A stretch of DNA of 64,000 nt from Paenibacillus albicereus (GCF_012676905.1 NZ_CP051428.1:4337001-4401000), one strand, 5' to 3'. Positions 33,845 through 43,477 are shown, counted from the first letter of the stretch. Numbers and translations: made by a program. The notes: generated from the sequence alone by a model not told the origin.

Positions 33845-34864
33845 GTGAAGACTAAAGTAACGATGCAAGCGATTGCCGACAGGCTTAATCTTTCCAAAAA
33901 CTCCGTCTCGCAAGCGCTGACCGGCAAGGCCGGCGTCAGCGACGAGACGCGGCAGCTCATCCAGCAGACGGCGGAGGAGATGGGCTATACGTATAGCCGC
34001 CGCGGCCAAGCAGCTCCGGCGCCGGAGCCGGCGGCGCGCACGATCGCGCTGCTCGCCTCCGATTTCGCCTTTTCCAAAAAAGGCTTCTTCGGCGACATCT
34101 ATCTGAGCATCGACCGGGAGCTGAAGCGAAGCGGCTGCGAGCTCGTCATCCAGTCCGTCAGCCCGAGGGAGGCCGAAGCGCTGGATCTGCCGGCTTTCCT
34201 GGAGCAGAAGACCGTCGACGGCGTGCTCATCCTCTCCCATATCACCAACGACTATCTGAAGGCCGTGCTCGGCACCGGCATCCCTGCCGTGCTGATCGAT
34301 CATCACCATCCGGAGCTCGCCGCCGACTCGATCCTGACCAACAACCGGTTCAGCGCCTACGAGGCGGTGCGCCATCTGCACGGTCTCGGACATCGCCGCA
34401 TCGGCTTCGTCGGCAGCATCGACTTCTCCCCGAGCTACTACGAGCGGCTCGAAGGGGTGCGCATGGCGGCTTGGGAGCTCGGCCTCGAGCTGCCGGAGGC
34501 GTGCCTGCTGACCGACGCCGCCGAGGACAGCGACGAGGTGAGGCGGCGGCTGGAGCCGGCGGCGCGCCTGGCGACCGCCTGGTTCTGCGTCAACGACGGC
34601 TACGGCTTCATGACGAGCTCCGCCCTGCAGCAGCTCGGCCTGTCCGTGCCCGGCGACGCGTCGGTCGTCAGCTTCGACAACGGCTATCTGTCGCGGCTCG
34701 CCACGCCGCCGATCACGACGATCGACGTCGATCTGCCGCTCTATGCGAGCTGCGCGGTCGAGCAGCTGCTTCGGCGGCTCGACGATCCTGCGCGCCCCGT
34801 CACCGAGACGCTCCTGTCGACGCGGCTCATCGAGCGGGAGTCGACCGCGCCGCCGGCACGATGA
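33845..34864 (+). CDS. LacI family transcriptional regulator
   Basis: A 339-residue regulator. The N-terminal HTH reads TMQAIADRLNLSKNSVSQAL with the hinge region about 50-60, followed by a periplasmic-binding-like effector domain from TIALLASDFAF. Family segments VDGVLILSH, LGHRRIGFVGS and the C-terminal PITTIDVD are present. GTG at 33845 is preferred: the AGGGG site is nine bases upstream, whereas TTG at 33836 is too close. It is divergent from the GH130 operon with a palindromic operator between, so it probably represses that operon until a mannoside binds. Confidence 0.9.
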   Translation: MKTKVTMQAIADRLNLSKNSVSQALTGKAGVSDETRQLIQQTAEEMGYTYSRRGQAAPAPEPAARTIALLASDFAFSKKGFFGDIYLSIDRELKRSGCELVIQSVSPREAEALDLPAFLEQKTVDGVLILSHITNDYLKAVLGTGIPAVLIDHHHPELAADSILTNNRFSAYEAVRHLHGLGHRRIGFVGSIDFSPSYYERLEGVRMAAWELGLELPEACLLTDAAEDSDEVRRRLEPAARLATAWFCVNDGYGFMTSSALQQLGLSVPGDASVVSFDNGYLSRLATPPITTIDVDLPLYASCAVEQLLRRLDDPARPVTETLLSTRLIERESTAPPAR

Positions 34865-34982
34865 TGCCGAGGCAGTAGATGTCCTGCCTCCTCCGCTGCC
34901 CGATTTCATGCGCGGATGGGCCAAGCCGCACCTGCCTCTTGCCGGAGCCGGCGGCCGGAGCGGCTTCTCCGATCCAGCGGCG

Positions 34983-35022
34983 ACAAGCCTGCTCCGAGCG
35001 CGTTGGCGCGGAGCAGGCTTGT
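34983..35022 (+). terminator. Terminator of the lacI gene
   Basis: ACAAGCCTGCTCCG (34983-34996) pairs perfectly with CGGAGCAGGCTTGT (35009-35022). The following TCGGCATTTTCG is only weakly T-rich. The rest of the gap to 35212 shows no gene. Confidence 0.65.
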
Positions 35023-35212
35023 TCGGCATTTTCGTTTATGTAAGCGGATACATATTAGGGAGCCGACTTTCCGCTTTATTTTTTGCCGCGGCGTTCACGA
35101 CAGATCGGGGACGGGTCTTTACTTGTTTTTCATCCGCCGCATATCCCGTATTGACGATGGTCCCTGAATATGGAAAGGCAAGCATCCTTCCTACGAAAGG
35201 GGAATCGCCTTG

Positions 35213-36991
35213 ATGTCCATTCGCCGCCTCTCCGCCTCCGTCCGCTCCAAAGCGCCGCTCGCCTCCGCTGCCGCCCTGCTCGCCCTCAGCGTGCTGCTCG
35301 CCGCTCCGGTCCACGCCGCTCCGCCCGCTCCCCAGCTCCACCTGGAAAACGCCGCCGGCCAAGCCGGCAACTGGTACACCGGGGCCGTGCCGCCCCAAGC
35401 CTCGACCAAGCCGGTGCTGCTGTTCGTCCAAGGGCTGCACTCCACCGTCGACCGCTGGACGCTCGAGGACAGCTATTACGAGGCCGCCTACAACGCCGGC
35501 TACCGCACCGCCTTCGTGCAGCTGAAGGACGCGGACGGCGACGGCGGCAGCATGTGGACCAACGGCGCGCTGCTCGCCTCCGTCATCCGCAAGGTCGCCG
35601 CCTACTACAACGTGCCCAAGCTGAACGTCATCGCCCACTCCAAGGGCGGCATCGACACGCAGGCGGCGCTCGTCCATTACGGGGCTGCGCCGTATGTGAA
35701 CGTCGTCCATCAGCTGTCCACGCCGAACCTCGGCTCCGAGCTCGCCGACATGGCCTACGGCAGCTGGACCTCCTGGCTCGGATCGATCCTCGGCCAGCAG
35801 GACGATGCCGTCTACTCGCTGCAGACGTCGTACATGGCGGGCTTCCGCTCGCAGACCGATACGCGTCCGGAGGTTCAGTCGACCCGCACTTACATGTCCG
35901 GCGGCATGGGCGACGACGGCGTCTTCACGAGCTACTGGTTCGCGCATGCGGTGCTGCCCGGCGAGGACGACGGCGCCGTCTCGCTGTACTCCGCGCTCGG
36001 CCTGCCGTACGGCATCCAGAGCTTCACGAAAAACATCTCTCACAGCGCGATGGCGCGCGCGTCGCAGACGTGGAGCCTCGTGCGGCCGAAGCTCGCGCTC
36101 CCGACCGCCTCGCTGGCCGGCGGGCTGCAGGCGTCCGGCGGCGCAGCGGCCGCGGTCGGAAGCGAAGCGATGCCGGAGGCAGCGGAAGCTCAGGCGGCGG
36201 CTCAGACGGAAGCTCAGGCGGAAGCTCAGGCGGAAGCTCAGGCGGCGGCTCAGGCGGAAGCTCAGGCGGCGGCTCAGGCGGCGGCTCAGGCGGAAACTCA
36301 GGCGGCGGCTCAGGCAGCCGCGAGCCGTCAGCCGGCGGCGGCCGAGCAGGCCGGACTCATCCTGCGCGGCGGGCCGCTGGACGGGGCGGCGGAAGCCTTC
36401 TTCCCGCTCGAGAGCGGTCTGGCGTCGATGTCCATCGAGGTCATGACCGCCCAAGCGGGCAGCACGGCGCTGCTGCTGTCTCCATCGGGACAGCTGCACG
36501 CCGCAGAGGCCGCGCCTGCGGAATCGGCTGCCGCTGACGTGTTCGCCGGCGCCGTGAGGCGCGTGTTCCGCGTCGAGAAGCCCGAGCCGGGCGAGTGGAA
36601 GCTGCAGCTCGGCGGCAGCGGCGACGCCTACTTCGCCCTCGCCCGCCTCGACGGTCCCTCCGGAATGCGGGTCGCAGCGCCGAAGAAGCTTTATCGCCCG
36701 GGCGAGCCCTTCGCTTTGTCGGTCGACCTCGGCAAGCCGGTGCAAGGGCTCGTCAAGCAGCCGTCGCTGACCCGCTCGATCCCGGGCCGCTCCGCCGCCT
36801 CGCTGCGCACGCTGCCCGACGCCACCGTCGCCGGCTCGACCGCCGATGTCCGGCTGACCGCTCCTTACGAGCCCGGCGTCTACAACCTGTCGTTCGATCT
36901 GGAAGGCGTGAACGCTCGCGGCGAGCGGGTCGTGCGCTCGGTCAACTACAACTTCGCCGTACTCGACCCGCAGGGCAAGGTCGGACCGTAA
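35213..36991 (+). CDS. Secreted lipase-like alpha/beta hydrolase with repeat linker
   Basis: A 592-residue exported protein. The signal peptide ends near AAPVHA|AP (about 36). An alpha/beta hydrolase domain (about 65-290) has VLLFVQGLHS (oxyanion loop), the nucleophile elbow NVIAHSKGG (Ser in AHSKGG), and HQLSTPNLGSELADM downstream, as in PGAP1/LipA-type lipases. GEDDGAVSL and KNISHSAMARA probably supply the Asp and His. A linker of twelve-base repeats (Ala/Glu/Gln, about 325-370) leads to a C-terminal beta-rich region (about 380-592) with FRVEKPEPGEWKLQL, a pre-peptidase-like fold. It starts at ATG 35213 behind AAAGGGG. The substrate is unknown. Confidence 0.82.
   Translation: MSIRRLSASVRSKAPLASAAALLALSVLLAAPVHAAPPAPQLHLENAAGQAGNWYTGAVPPQASTKPVLLFVQGLHSTVDRWTLEDSYYEAAYNAGYRTAFVQLKDADGDGGSMWTNGALLASVIRKVAAYYNVPKLNVIAHSKGGIDTQAALVHYGAAPYVNVVHQLSTPNLGSELADMAYGSWTSWLGSILGQQDDAVYSLQTSYMAGFRSQTDTRPEVQSTRTYMSGGMGDDGVFTSYWFAHAVLPGEDDGAVSLYSALGLPYGIQSFTKNISHSAMARASQTWSLVRPKLALPTASLAGGLQASGGAAAAVGSEAMPEAAEAQAAAQTEAQAEAQAEAQAAAQAEAQAAAQAAAQAETQAAAQAAASRQPAAAEQAGLILRGGPLDGAAEAFFPLESGLASMSIEVMTAQAGSTALLLSPSGQLHAAEAAPAESAAADVFAGAVRRVFRVEKPEPGEWKLQLGGSGDAYFALARLDGPSGMRVAAPKKLYRPGEPFALSVDLGKPVQGLVKQPSLTRSIPGRSAASLRTLPDATVAGSTADVRLTAPYEPGVYNLSFDLEGVNARGERVVRSVNYNFAVLDPQGKVGP
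36183..36320 (+). repeat. 12-bp in-frame repeat in the lipase-like gene
   Basis: About eleven copies of GAAGCTCAGGCG and the variant GCGGCTCAGGCG encode an Ala-Glu-Ala-Gln linker, likely helical, between the hydrolase and C-terminal domains. All units are multiples of three. Confidence 0.88.
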
Positions 36992-37116
36992 GGGACAGCA
37001 GGAGCCTGGCCGCTTCCCGTCCGCCTCGCCGCCGCCGGTCCTCCTCGTCCGCATAACGTCCAGGCCGTGCCGCATACACCTTCTTGTCAGGCTAATCCAT
37101 CTGCGGGAGGCGACAC

Positions 37117-38780
37117 ATGAGCGACAGCAACGGGTGGTTCCAGCTGGAGTCGCAGGCTCCATTGAAAAACAAGCCGCCGAACCTTCGGCCAAGAGCGGAA
37201 ACGGCCAAAGATGCGGCTCGGGCCGAGAACCGGTCTTCCACTGGGGGAGTCGGGGCAGCCCGGACGATTGCGTCGGGAGCGGCGGCGTCGGGAGCGGCGG
37301 CGCCTTCCGATGGGCCTGCCGCTCCGGACGACAGCCTCCGGCCGTCGCTGGGCGCAGCGTCTCCCGCGCCGCCGGCAGCGCCGCCGGCCGTCTACCATTC
37401 GGCAGCGCCACCGGAAGATCGGCCCTGGAAGTCCGCCGCGAAGGCGTCGGCAGCGCAGGCTAGCCCGTGGGCCGGGGACGTCCCGGCCGAGCTCTACTCC
37501 CAGACGGTCGGCCCGCGAGGACCGGTGCTGGAGCAGGACACCGTCCTGCACGAGACGTTGGAGACGTTCGTGCACGAGAAGATCATCGAGCGCCCGGTCC
37601 ATGTGAAAGGCTTCGGCGCGTTCGGGTACTTTCAGACGCTGCACTCGATGACGCCGTATACGAAGCTGTGCTTCCTTCAGCAGCCGGGGCAGCAGGTGCC
37701 CGTCGCCGTCCGCTTCTCGCTCGCAGTCAGCACCAAGGGGACGCCGGACACCTCGCGCAACGTGCGCGGCTTCGCCACGAAGTTCTATACCGATGAAGGT
37801 GTCTTCGACCTTATCTGCAACCATCTGCCCGTCTTCTCCGTGCGCGACGCGATCCGCTTCCCGGAGTCGATCAAGGCGTTCCTGCCGTCCCCGGCGAGCA
37901 ACCTGCTCGACCCCGGCCGCTTCTGGGCGTTCGTGGCGCGCGCGCCGGAGTCGCTGCCGTTCGTCGTGCGGCTCTACTCCGACGAGGGCACGGTCAAGAG
38001 CTTGCGCCGCATCCCCGGCCACAGCGTCAACACATACGTCTGGCGCAACGAGCAGGGCGTCCGCCGCTACCTGAAGTACAGCTGGAAGCCGGTCGCGGGC
38101 GAGCAGTACATCGACGCTGCGGAAGCGGCCCGGCTGGCCGGGGAGAACCCGGACATCGCGGGTCAGGACCTGCATGACGCGATCGCCTCCGGCACTCCCG
38201 TCGAGTACATCCTGTACGTGCAGCTGATGGACCCGGCCGACGAAGACATGCTGCCGTACGATCCGCTCGACGACACTAAGGTATGGGACCCGCGGCAGTA
38301 CCCGCTGCTGCCCGTCGGCAAGCTCGTGCTGGACCGCAATCCCGACAACTACATGGAGCAGGTGGAGAAGCTGGCCTTCTCCCCGACCAACCTGCTCGAT
38401 GGCGCCGAGCTGTCCGACGACAAGATGCTGCAGGGGCGGGCGAACGTCTACTTCGACTCACAGCGACGCCGCATCGGCCCGGACTTCCGCAGCGTGCCGG
38501 TCAATAGGCAGGCGGACTGGACGCCAGCGGACCTCGTCACGAGCGGCGACGGCCGCCGCGTCGAGGGCAGGCTCACGCGGTCCGACATCCCGAAGCAGGA
38601 CGACTTCGCCCAGGCCGGCGAGTACTACCGCTCCCTGTCCGAGACCGGACAGGGCATCTCGCCGACAACCTCGCCGGCGACATCGCTAAGGTGCCGAGCG
38701 AGACGCAGAGCATCGTGCTCGGCTACCTGCATGAAGCTTCGCCCGAGCTGGCGGATCGCGTGGCGTGGGCCGTCTATTAG
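37117..38780 (+). CDS. Catalase (monofunctional, haem) with apparent 3' frameshift
   Basis: A clade-type haem catalase. The catalytic His lies in ERPVHVKGFGAFGYF, the distal Asn in FDLICNHLPVF, and the proximal Tyr in KMLQGRANVYFDSQRRR. A 120-residue Ala/Pro/Ser-rich N-terminal extension is unusual. At about 38651-38655 the frame breaks: after LSETGQG, the conserved C-terminal end (HLADNLAGDIAKVPSETQSI...) continues in the frame one base back and stops at the TAG at 38780. The original frame would run on to 39006 in nonsense. One missing base in a G run is enough. KatX-like spore catalases are the nearest match by context, not proven. Confidence 0.82.
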
Positions 38781-38800
38781 CGGATGCCGCTCCTGGCGAG

Positions 38801-38838
38801 CGCAAAAAAGCCGCCCTGCCGGGGCGGCTTTTTTTGCG
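38801..38838 (+). terminator. Bidirectional terminator after the catalase gene
   Basis: GCAAAAAAGCCGCCC pairs with GGGCGGCTTTTTTTGC around a TGCCG loop. Seven Ts follow the plus arm and six Ts lie on the minus arm, so it can serve the catalase and the convergent 85-aa gene. Confidence 0.9.
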
Positions 38839-38862
38839 TTTGCTTTGTTGCTGCGAGTCGCT

Positions 38863-39120
38863 TCAGCGCTCTTCTTCCAGCCGAGCGCGGTTCACCCGAT
38901 CGGATTTCTTCCACCCGAGCTCTCCGGTCTTTTCGCGGCAATAGCGGCAGGAGCAATGAACCTTGCCTTTGGAAAAAGCTCCGGGATGCTTTTCGACCCA
39001 TCCTAATCGTCGGGCCAGTCGGACTTTCCGGCGAATGACACGCTCCCGGTGATGCCGGTAGTAGCCCTTGCAGCGGCGGCCTGCCTGTTTCCGCTTTCCG
39101 TTGACGTGCTTGCGGCTCAT
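38863..39120 (-). CDS. Small basic Cys-rich protein (85 aa)
   Basis: An 85-residue basic protein: an Arg/Lys/His-rich N-terminal half, then VHCSCRYCREKTGELGWKKSDR. The CxCxxC pattern after SKGKV and the WKxSDR tail match a family of short bacterial hypothetical proteins that I recall without a name; the pattern suggests a metal- or nucleic-acid-binding role. The start at 39120 follows GAAGGATGGGATGGA. It is convergent with the catalase. A long inverted repeat precedes it. Confidence 0.65.
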   Translation of the reverse strand: MSRKHVNGKRKQAGRRCKGYYRHHRERVIRRKVRLARRLGWVEKHPGAFSKGKVHCSCRYCREKTGELGWKKSDRVNRARLEEER

Positions 39121-39143
39121 TCCATCCCATCCTTCGGATAAGG

Positions 39144-39201
39144 CCCGGCCTGCAAGGGAGCCGAAGAGGGGAGGTCACACGCTCTTCCCTTGCAGGCCGG
39201 G
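39144..39201. repeat. 16-bp perfect inverted repeat
   Basis: The arm CCCGGCCTGCAAGGGA (39144-39159) is perfectly repeated in inverse at 39186-39201, with a 26-base loop that contains GGGGAGG. It lies just upstream of the 85-aa gene on the minus strand and has no T-run, so it is either a leader structure or a site. The remaining gap to 39436 has no gene. Confidence 0.6.
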
Positions 39202-39436
39202 TATCAAAGGATGTCGGAACCGAACGCCGCTTCGGCGGGCTAGGTGCCGGGCGTCGCGGGGCTTCCATAAACGGATTTTACGTCCATCGCTCACCCTCTC
39301 CGCCTCCCTCTCTCTCTACGTCTTTTTGTTAGTATGCGGGACAACCCTCCTCGTTGACAGGGCGGAAGTATGGAGAGCCTTCCTGAAGCTAGGCGCGGCG
39401 GCTTCGTGCTTGAAGCACAACTCATGATGCTATGCT

Positions 39437-42400
39437 TCAGAGGGCAAAGCGTTCTTTGACGTAAGCGATGGCTCGTCGGTCCCGGATCAGATAGCTGATT
39501 TCTTCTCTCTTATACCCTTTGTTGGCCAGCCAGTTATGAGAGCCGATGAACATGATTTCATCGTCAATCAGCAGGATTTTCGCATGCAGAGGAGCCATAT
39601 GGGCCATATCCTGCTTCAGCTTCTCGTAGAGCTTTTGAAGCGTTTCTTTGAGCAATCCTTTCGACTCGGGCGTCAGCTGATAGTAGTCTTGCTTCAAGAT
39701 TTGATGCAAGTCATCGTTCAGAGCCATCTTGCCGCTATATCCGTATCGAATTCGGACGGAGGCTCTTCGGACTTGCATCCGATCCAGCCTTTCAAAGAAG
39801 TCCTCATCTACCACACGTCGGCTGATCCAAGGTGATACGATGCCCAAGGACTGCCGAGCATGGTCCAGCGCCAATAGCAGCAGCTCGCGATGCGTCGTCG
39901 CTTGAAGCACGATATTTCCCTGAAGCAGCTCTTTTGCTTCCATGAGGAAAGAGGAACCGCCGCGCTCTTCGCCGCTGTCGTAGATCCGATAAGCCTCTTG
40001 GCGATGCCCTTCGCTCCGTTCCGATTCCAGCTCGTCATTGAACATGCTATAGACAGCGCCATATTGCTGAATCGTTTGAAGCGCCTTGGAAAGGTAATTG
40101 CCGCTCGTCGAAGCCGCTTCCAGATTCCCGATGAGGATGAATTGCTCCTTGGCCCGGGAGAACGCCACGTTCAGCAGATTGGGCTTCCCGCCGACAAAGG
40201 CCGCTAATCCCGCATGGTTTCGATGCAAGCCGTCGAGGACGAGGCTGAGCAGGATGAACCGCTTTTCCTTTCCTTGGAACGTATGCACCGTCCCGATGTC
40301 CACGCCCGGAACCAGCGCTTGAAGTAGCTCGACCTGATGCTTGAACGGAGCGATGATGCCGATGTCCCCCTTCACTTGTTCCCCATGACGAGCCGCCAGC
40401 AGCTCGACCGCTTTGCGGCATGCTTCCGCTTCGGCAGCGTTCTGGTGCCGGGTAGCATCCTTCAATCCGCGAATATCGAATGCCACTGCGTTCGCTCCGA
40501 AGAGCTTGCCTCCCTCGTCCGGCTGGATCAGCTTGAGCCATCCATGATAGACATGTTGGTTGGAGAACTGCATGATGGCCGCTTCGCAGCGGCGGTGCTC
40601 GTCTAGAATCAGCCCCGCCTTGCTGTCTCCCATGTACTCATAGAAACGTCCTCCCCGGTCGGCATAATCCTGAGCGCTGTTGGTCAGAACGCAGATCCTC
40701 TCCTGCAGTTCTTCCGGCACTCCGCTCGACGCCACCAGATCCAGCGCGAACGGACGCACCGGCTCGAGCTGCCGGGGATCGCCGACGATGACCGCCCTTC
40801 GGGATCGAAAAAGAGGCGCGCACAGATAGTGAGGAAGAATCTGTCCCGCCTCGTCGACAAACAGCGTGTCGATCAGCTGCGGAAGCAGGTGGAACAGATT
40901 TTCCGTAAACGAGTGCAGCGTCGTCGTGACGACAGGAAAACAGAGGAAGAACGATTCCCAGACCGCCCGGATGCCGCTCTGGTCCTCGTCCAGCCGGCTT
41001 CCGTTCGGGCTGTAGAAAGACTTGAACCATTTCTGTTCTTCTCCGACTTTCTCGAGGTTGAAGAGGATGGCCTCCCGATGGCGGACGATGTATTGCTCCT
41101 GTACAGCCAACGCCTGATCGAACAGCGTTTTCCGTAGCTTCAGCAGCTTCGGCGCGTTGACCAGCGCATAAAACGAGGCTCCGATCAGCGAAGCGCTGGA
41201 GCCGATTTCCGTGCGTACGCGCCCTTCGTGCTCAATCAGCTGCTCCAGCCGCAGCTTTTGCTGGTCCCTAAGGATTTTGTCCGCTTCCAGGACATGGAGC
41301 TGCTGCTCTGCGTCGGACAATGACGTCTGCAGCTCAGCCGCCTGCCGCGCTGCAATCTCGAGCTCCGTTGCAGCCTGGGTCGCCTCTTCTTCAAGCCGTG
41401 CTACAGCAGCGTGCAAGGGAGCGATGCGGGTTTCCTGAAGGTAAGACTCCGACGGGTGATCTTCGAGGAATTTTTTTCTTTTCGGTAGAAAAGAGAGCAG
41501 CGACTGAGGAAATCGCCTCCACGCTTTCAGCCGCTCCAGATGCCGGTAAGCCTCTTTCCGAGCGGATTCGCTTGCGCTTCGGTCGCGCTCAACGCTCCGA
41601 AGCTTTTCTTTCAGCGCCGTGCAGGCCATAGTCAGCTTCCCTGCTTGCAGACGCAACGCTTCCGCTTGCTCGTTCTGATCCGCATAGGATTGCTCCGCCT
41701 CTTCCCAAGCGGTACGGCGGAGAATTGTGAGCTCGCGAAGCTCCTCTTCGGAAGCGAACTCCTCCTGCTCCCTGCAGCTCTGCTGAAGCGTCCAGAAGGC
41801 TTGAACGTTCTGCTCTATTTCTTTCAGTGCCGCCATGGATCGCTGAAAGGCCGGTCGAGCGTCCTCCTGCTGCGCTGTGGAATCGTCCGAAAGAAGCCGC
41901 AGCCCTTTCAGCAGTCCAAGCAGCTTCTGCTGCTTGAAGGAGTCCATATTCTCTTTTCGTCCCAGCCGGGCGCAGAAGGCGGTTGCCTCCGCTTCTCCGG
42001 CGCTTTCAAGAACCCCGCTCATGAACCTGACTTCCCGCAGCAGGTCCTCGCCGATATTGTCGACGGCTTTGTTGTTCGTGCTCGTCAGCACCATGGAGAA
42101 GGGGTTGGCTCCGGCGAAAGGCGTCTCGTAATAATCCTTTTTGGACTCCACGCCCTCCGCTCTTCGCTTCAGCTGCCACGGCTCGTCCCAGCGCTCTAGC
42201 AGCAGACAAGCCTTCCGCACCATCGTGTCGGCGATCATCTCCTTGATTAAGGTCGTCTTCCCGGTGCCCGGGGGTCCGTTGACCGCCATCAACGAGAGCT
42301 CCCGGTACGTTTGCAGCAATCGCCATTGCTTCTCGTTCACGGGATAGTCCGAGGTGTAGCTGCCCCGATGCGAAGTGAACGGAAGCGGCTCCGCCTTGAA

Positions 42401-43276
42401 GTCGGTGGGGGCGTCATGCCCCGTCACATAATCTTGAAGCAGGGGCGATTCATGCCGCTCCAACCGCTCCATGAGCCGAGCCAATTCCTTGCGGAAAGGG
42501 GAGTCGGCCACTTCCTGGTAGTCACTTTTGGTGAGGAGGGCTTTGCGCGTCAGGGTCCAGCCGTCGTAAGCTCGAAAATCCAGCAAACCGCCGTGCTTCC
42601 ACGTTGGGAGCTGTTCGCGAAAGCTCTGATCGACGAGCTCCAGCACCGTATCGATGGATTCGGCTTTGATATGGTGCAGCCTCGTCTCCAGTCCGGCCAA
42701 TGTCTCTCTTGCCAGCCCTCTCACCTCTTGCGGCGCGCATCCCTCCGCCTCGGCGACGATGATGTCCATCGCTTTGCTGTTCATCTGAAACGACTGCACC
42801 TGAAGCCGAGCGTCTGCGATTCGGCACTCGAACGTGAATACGGGCTGCACCGCATCCTCCCGGCTGCCCTTGAACCGCTGCAGCAGCAGCGGATAGAAGA
42901 GGATGAAGCTGTCTTGGTTCTTCAGCTTTCGAAGCCTATCGGCGAATTCCTTGCGCTTGGCGGAGTGGCGAAGCGGGAGGTCGAGAAGGACATCCTCGAT
43001 TTTCTTCTCCCCCTTCAAAGCCTCCTCTATGGCTTCCTTCCATTCTTTGCGTTGTTCCGGCAAAGAGGAGGCTTTCCTGTCGGAAATAGAGAGCAGCTCA
43101 TCGAGAAGCTTGCCGCTCTCCTTCTCGTGTATTCTTTCGGTCAGCTCATCCGGCCTCCCTAGCAGCTTCTCGGGCAGCTGCTGACCCTCGACTTTGTTCA
43201 AGGATGCATCCATGAACCGGGCATGATCTTCGTAACGGATAAAATAACGTATGCTTTCTCTCAGTGAAGCCTTCAT
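39437..43276 (-). CDS. Large SF1 helicase-phospholipase D fusion protein
   Basis: A 1,279-residue protein. The N-terminal 300 residues are unassigned. A UPF1/Dna2-type SF1 helicase follows: Walker A GPPGTGKT (334-341), motif Ia LTSTNNKAVDNI, Walker B TLFVDEAGQ, GDPRQLEPV, DEHRRC, GIIAPFKHQ, TVHTFQGKEK and NVAFSRAKEQF. A coiled-coil insertion (about 490-720) splits the two RecA folds. The C-terminal 180 residues form a single-HKD phospholipase D nuclease (His1231, Lys1233, Asp1238, GSxN at 1245-1248). This combination is typical of defence proteins; nucleic acid unwinding plus cutting is inferred. It is monocistronic and faces away from the AT-rich SIR2 gene. Confidence 0.88.
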   Translation of the reverse strand: MKASLRESIRYFIRYEDHARFMDASLNKVEGQQLPEKLLGRPDELTERIHEKESGKLLDELLSISDRKASSLPEQRKEWKEAIEEALKGEKKIEDVLLDLPLRHSAKRKEFADRLRKLKNQDSFILFYPLLLQRFKGSREDAVQPVFTFECRIADARLQVQSFQMNSKAMDIIVAEAEGCAPQEVRGLARETLAGLETRLHHIKAESIDTVLELVDQSFREQLPTWKHGGLLDFRAYDGWTLTRKALLTKSDYQEVADSPFRKELARLMERLERHESPLLQDYVTGHDAPTDFKAEPLPFTSHRGSYTSDYPVNEKQWRLLQTYRELSLMAVNGPPGTGKTTLIKEMIADTMVRKACLLLERWDEPWQLKRRAEGVESKKDYYETPFAGANPFSMVLTSTNNKAVDNIGEDLLREVRFMSGVLESAGEAEATAFCARLGRKENMDSFKQQKLLGLLKGLRLLSDDSTAQQEDARPAFQRSMAALKEIEQNVQAFWTLQQSCREQEEFASEEELRELTILRRTAWEEAEQSYADQNEQAEALRLQAGKLTMACTALKEKLRSVERDRSASESARKEAYRHLERLKAWRRFPQSLLSFLPKRKKFLEDHPSESYLQETRIAPLHAAVARLEEEATQAATELEIAARQAAELQTSLSDAEQQLHVLEADKILRDQQKLRLEQLIEHEGRVRTEIGSSASLIGASFYALVNAPKLLKLRKTLFDQALAVQEQYIVRHREAILFNLEKVGEEQKWFKSFYSPNGSRLDEDQSGIRAVWESFFLCFPVVTTTLHSFTENLFHLLPQLIDTLFVDEAGQILPHYLCAPLFRSRRAVIVGDPRQLEPVRPFALDLVASSGVPEELQERICVLTNSAQDYADRGGRFYEYMGDSKAGLILDEHRRCEAAIMQFSNQHVYHGWLKLIQPDEGGKLFGANAVAFDIRGLKDATRHQNAAEAEACRKAVELLAARHGEQVKGDIGIIAPFKHQVELLQALVPGVDIGTVHTFQGKEKRFILLSLVLDGLHRNHAGLAAFVGGKPNLLNVAFSRAKEQFILIGNLEAASTSGNYLSKALQTIQQYGAVYSMFNDELESERSEGHRQEAYRIYDSGEERGGSSFLMEAKELLQGNIVLQATTHRELLLLALDHARQSLGIVSPWISRRVVDEDFFERLDRMQVRRASVRIRYGYSGKMALNDDLHQILKQDYYQLTPESKGLLKETLQKLYEKLKQDMAHMAPLHAKILLIDDEIMFIGSHNWLANKGYKREEISYLIRDRRAIAYVKERFAL

Positions 43277-43363
43277 CGTTGTTCCCCCATTGCTTGCTTC
43301 TACAACCAGATGAGGATAACTTCTCCAGTCCGCGACTTTTTACCTGCTCCTTAGGAACGAGAA

Positions 43364-43386
43364 AAAGGCGCCGAGCGGGCGCCTTT
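43364..43386 (-). terminator. Minus-strand terminator upstream of the helicase gene
   Basis: AAAGGCGCC (43364-43372) pairs with GGCGCCTTT (43378-43386), with T-run on the minus strand. It would end transcription coming from the right, but the gene now to the right is on the plus strand. It may be the terminator of a gene displaced when the AT-rich DNA entered. Confidence 0.6.
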
Positions 43387-43477
43387 AAACATCATTACTC
43401 ACACGCAACGTCAACACGAAGCATTGAACTTCTCAAGGATAGAGCTGCAGCTATTAGCTTTAAGACAACACTAGAGC

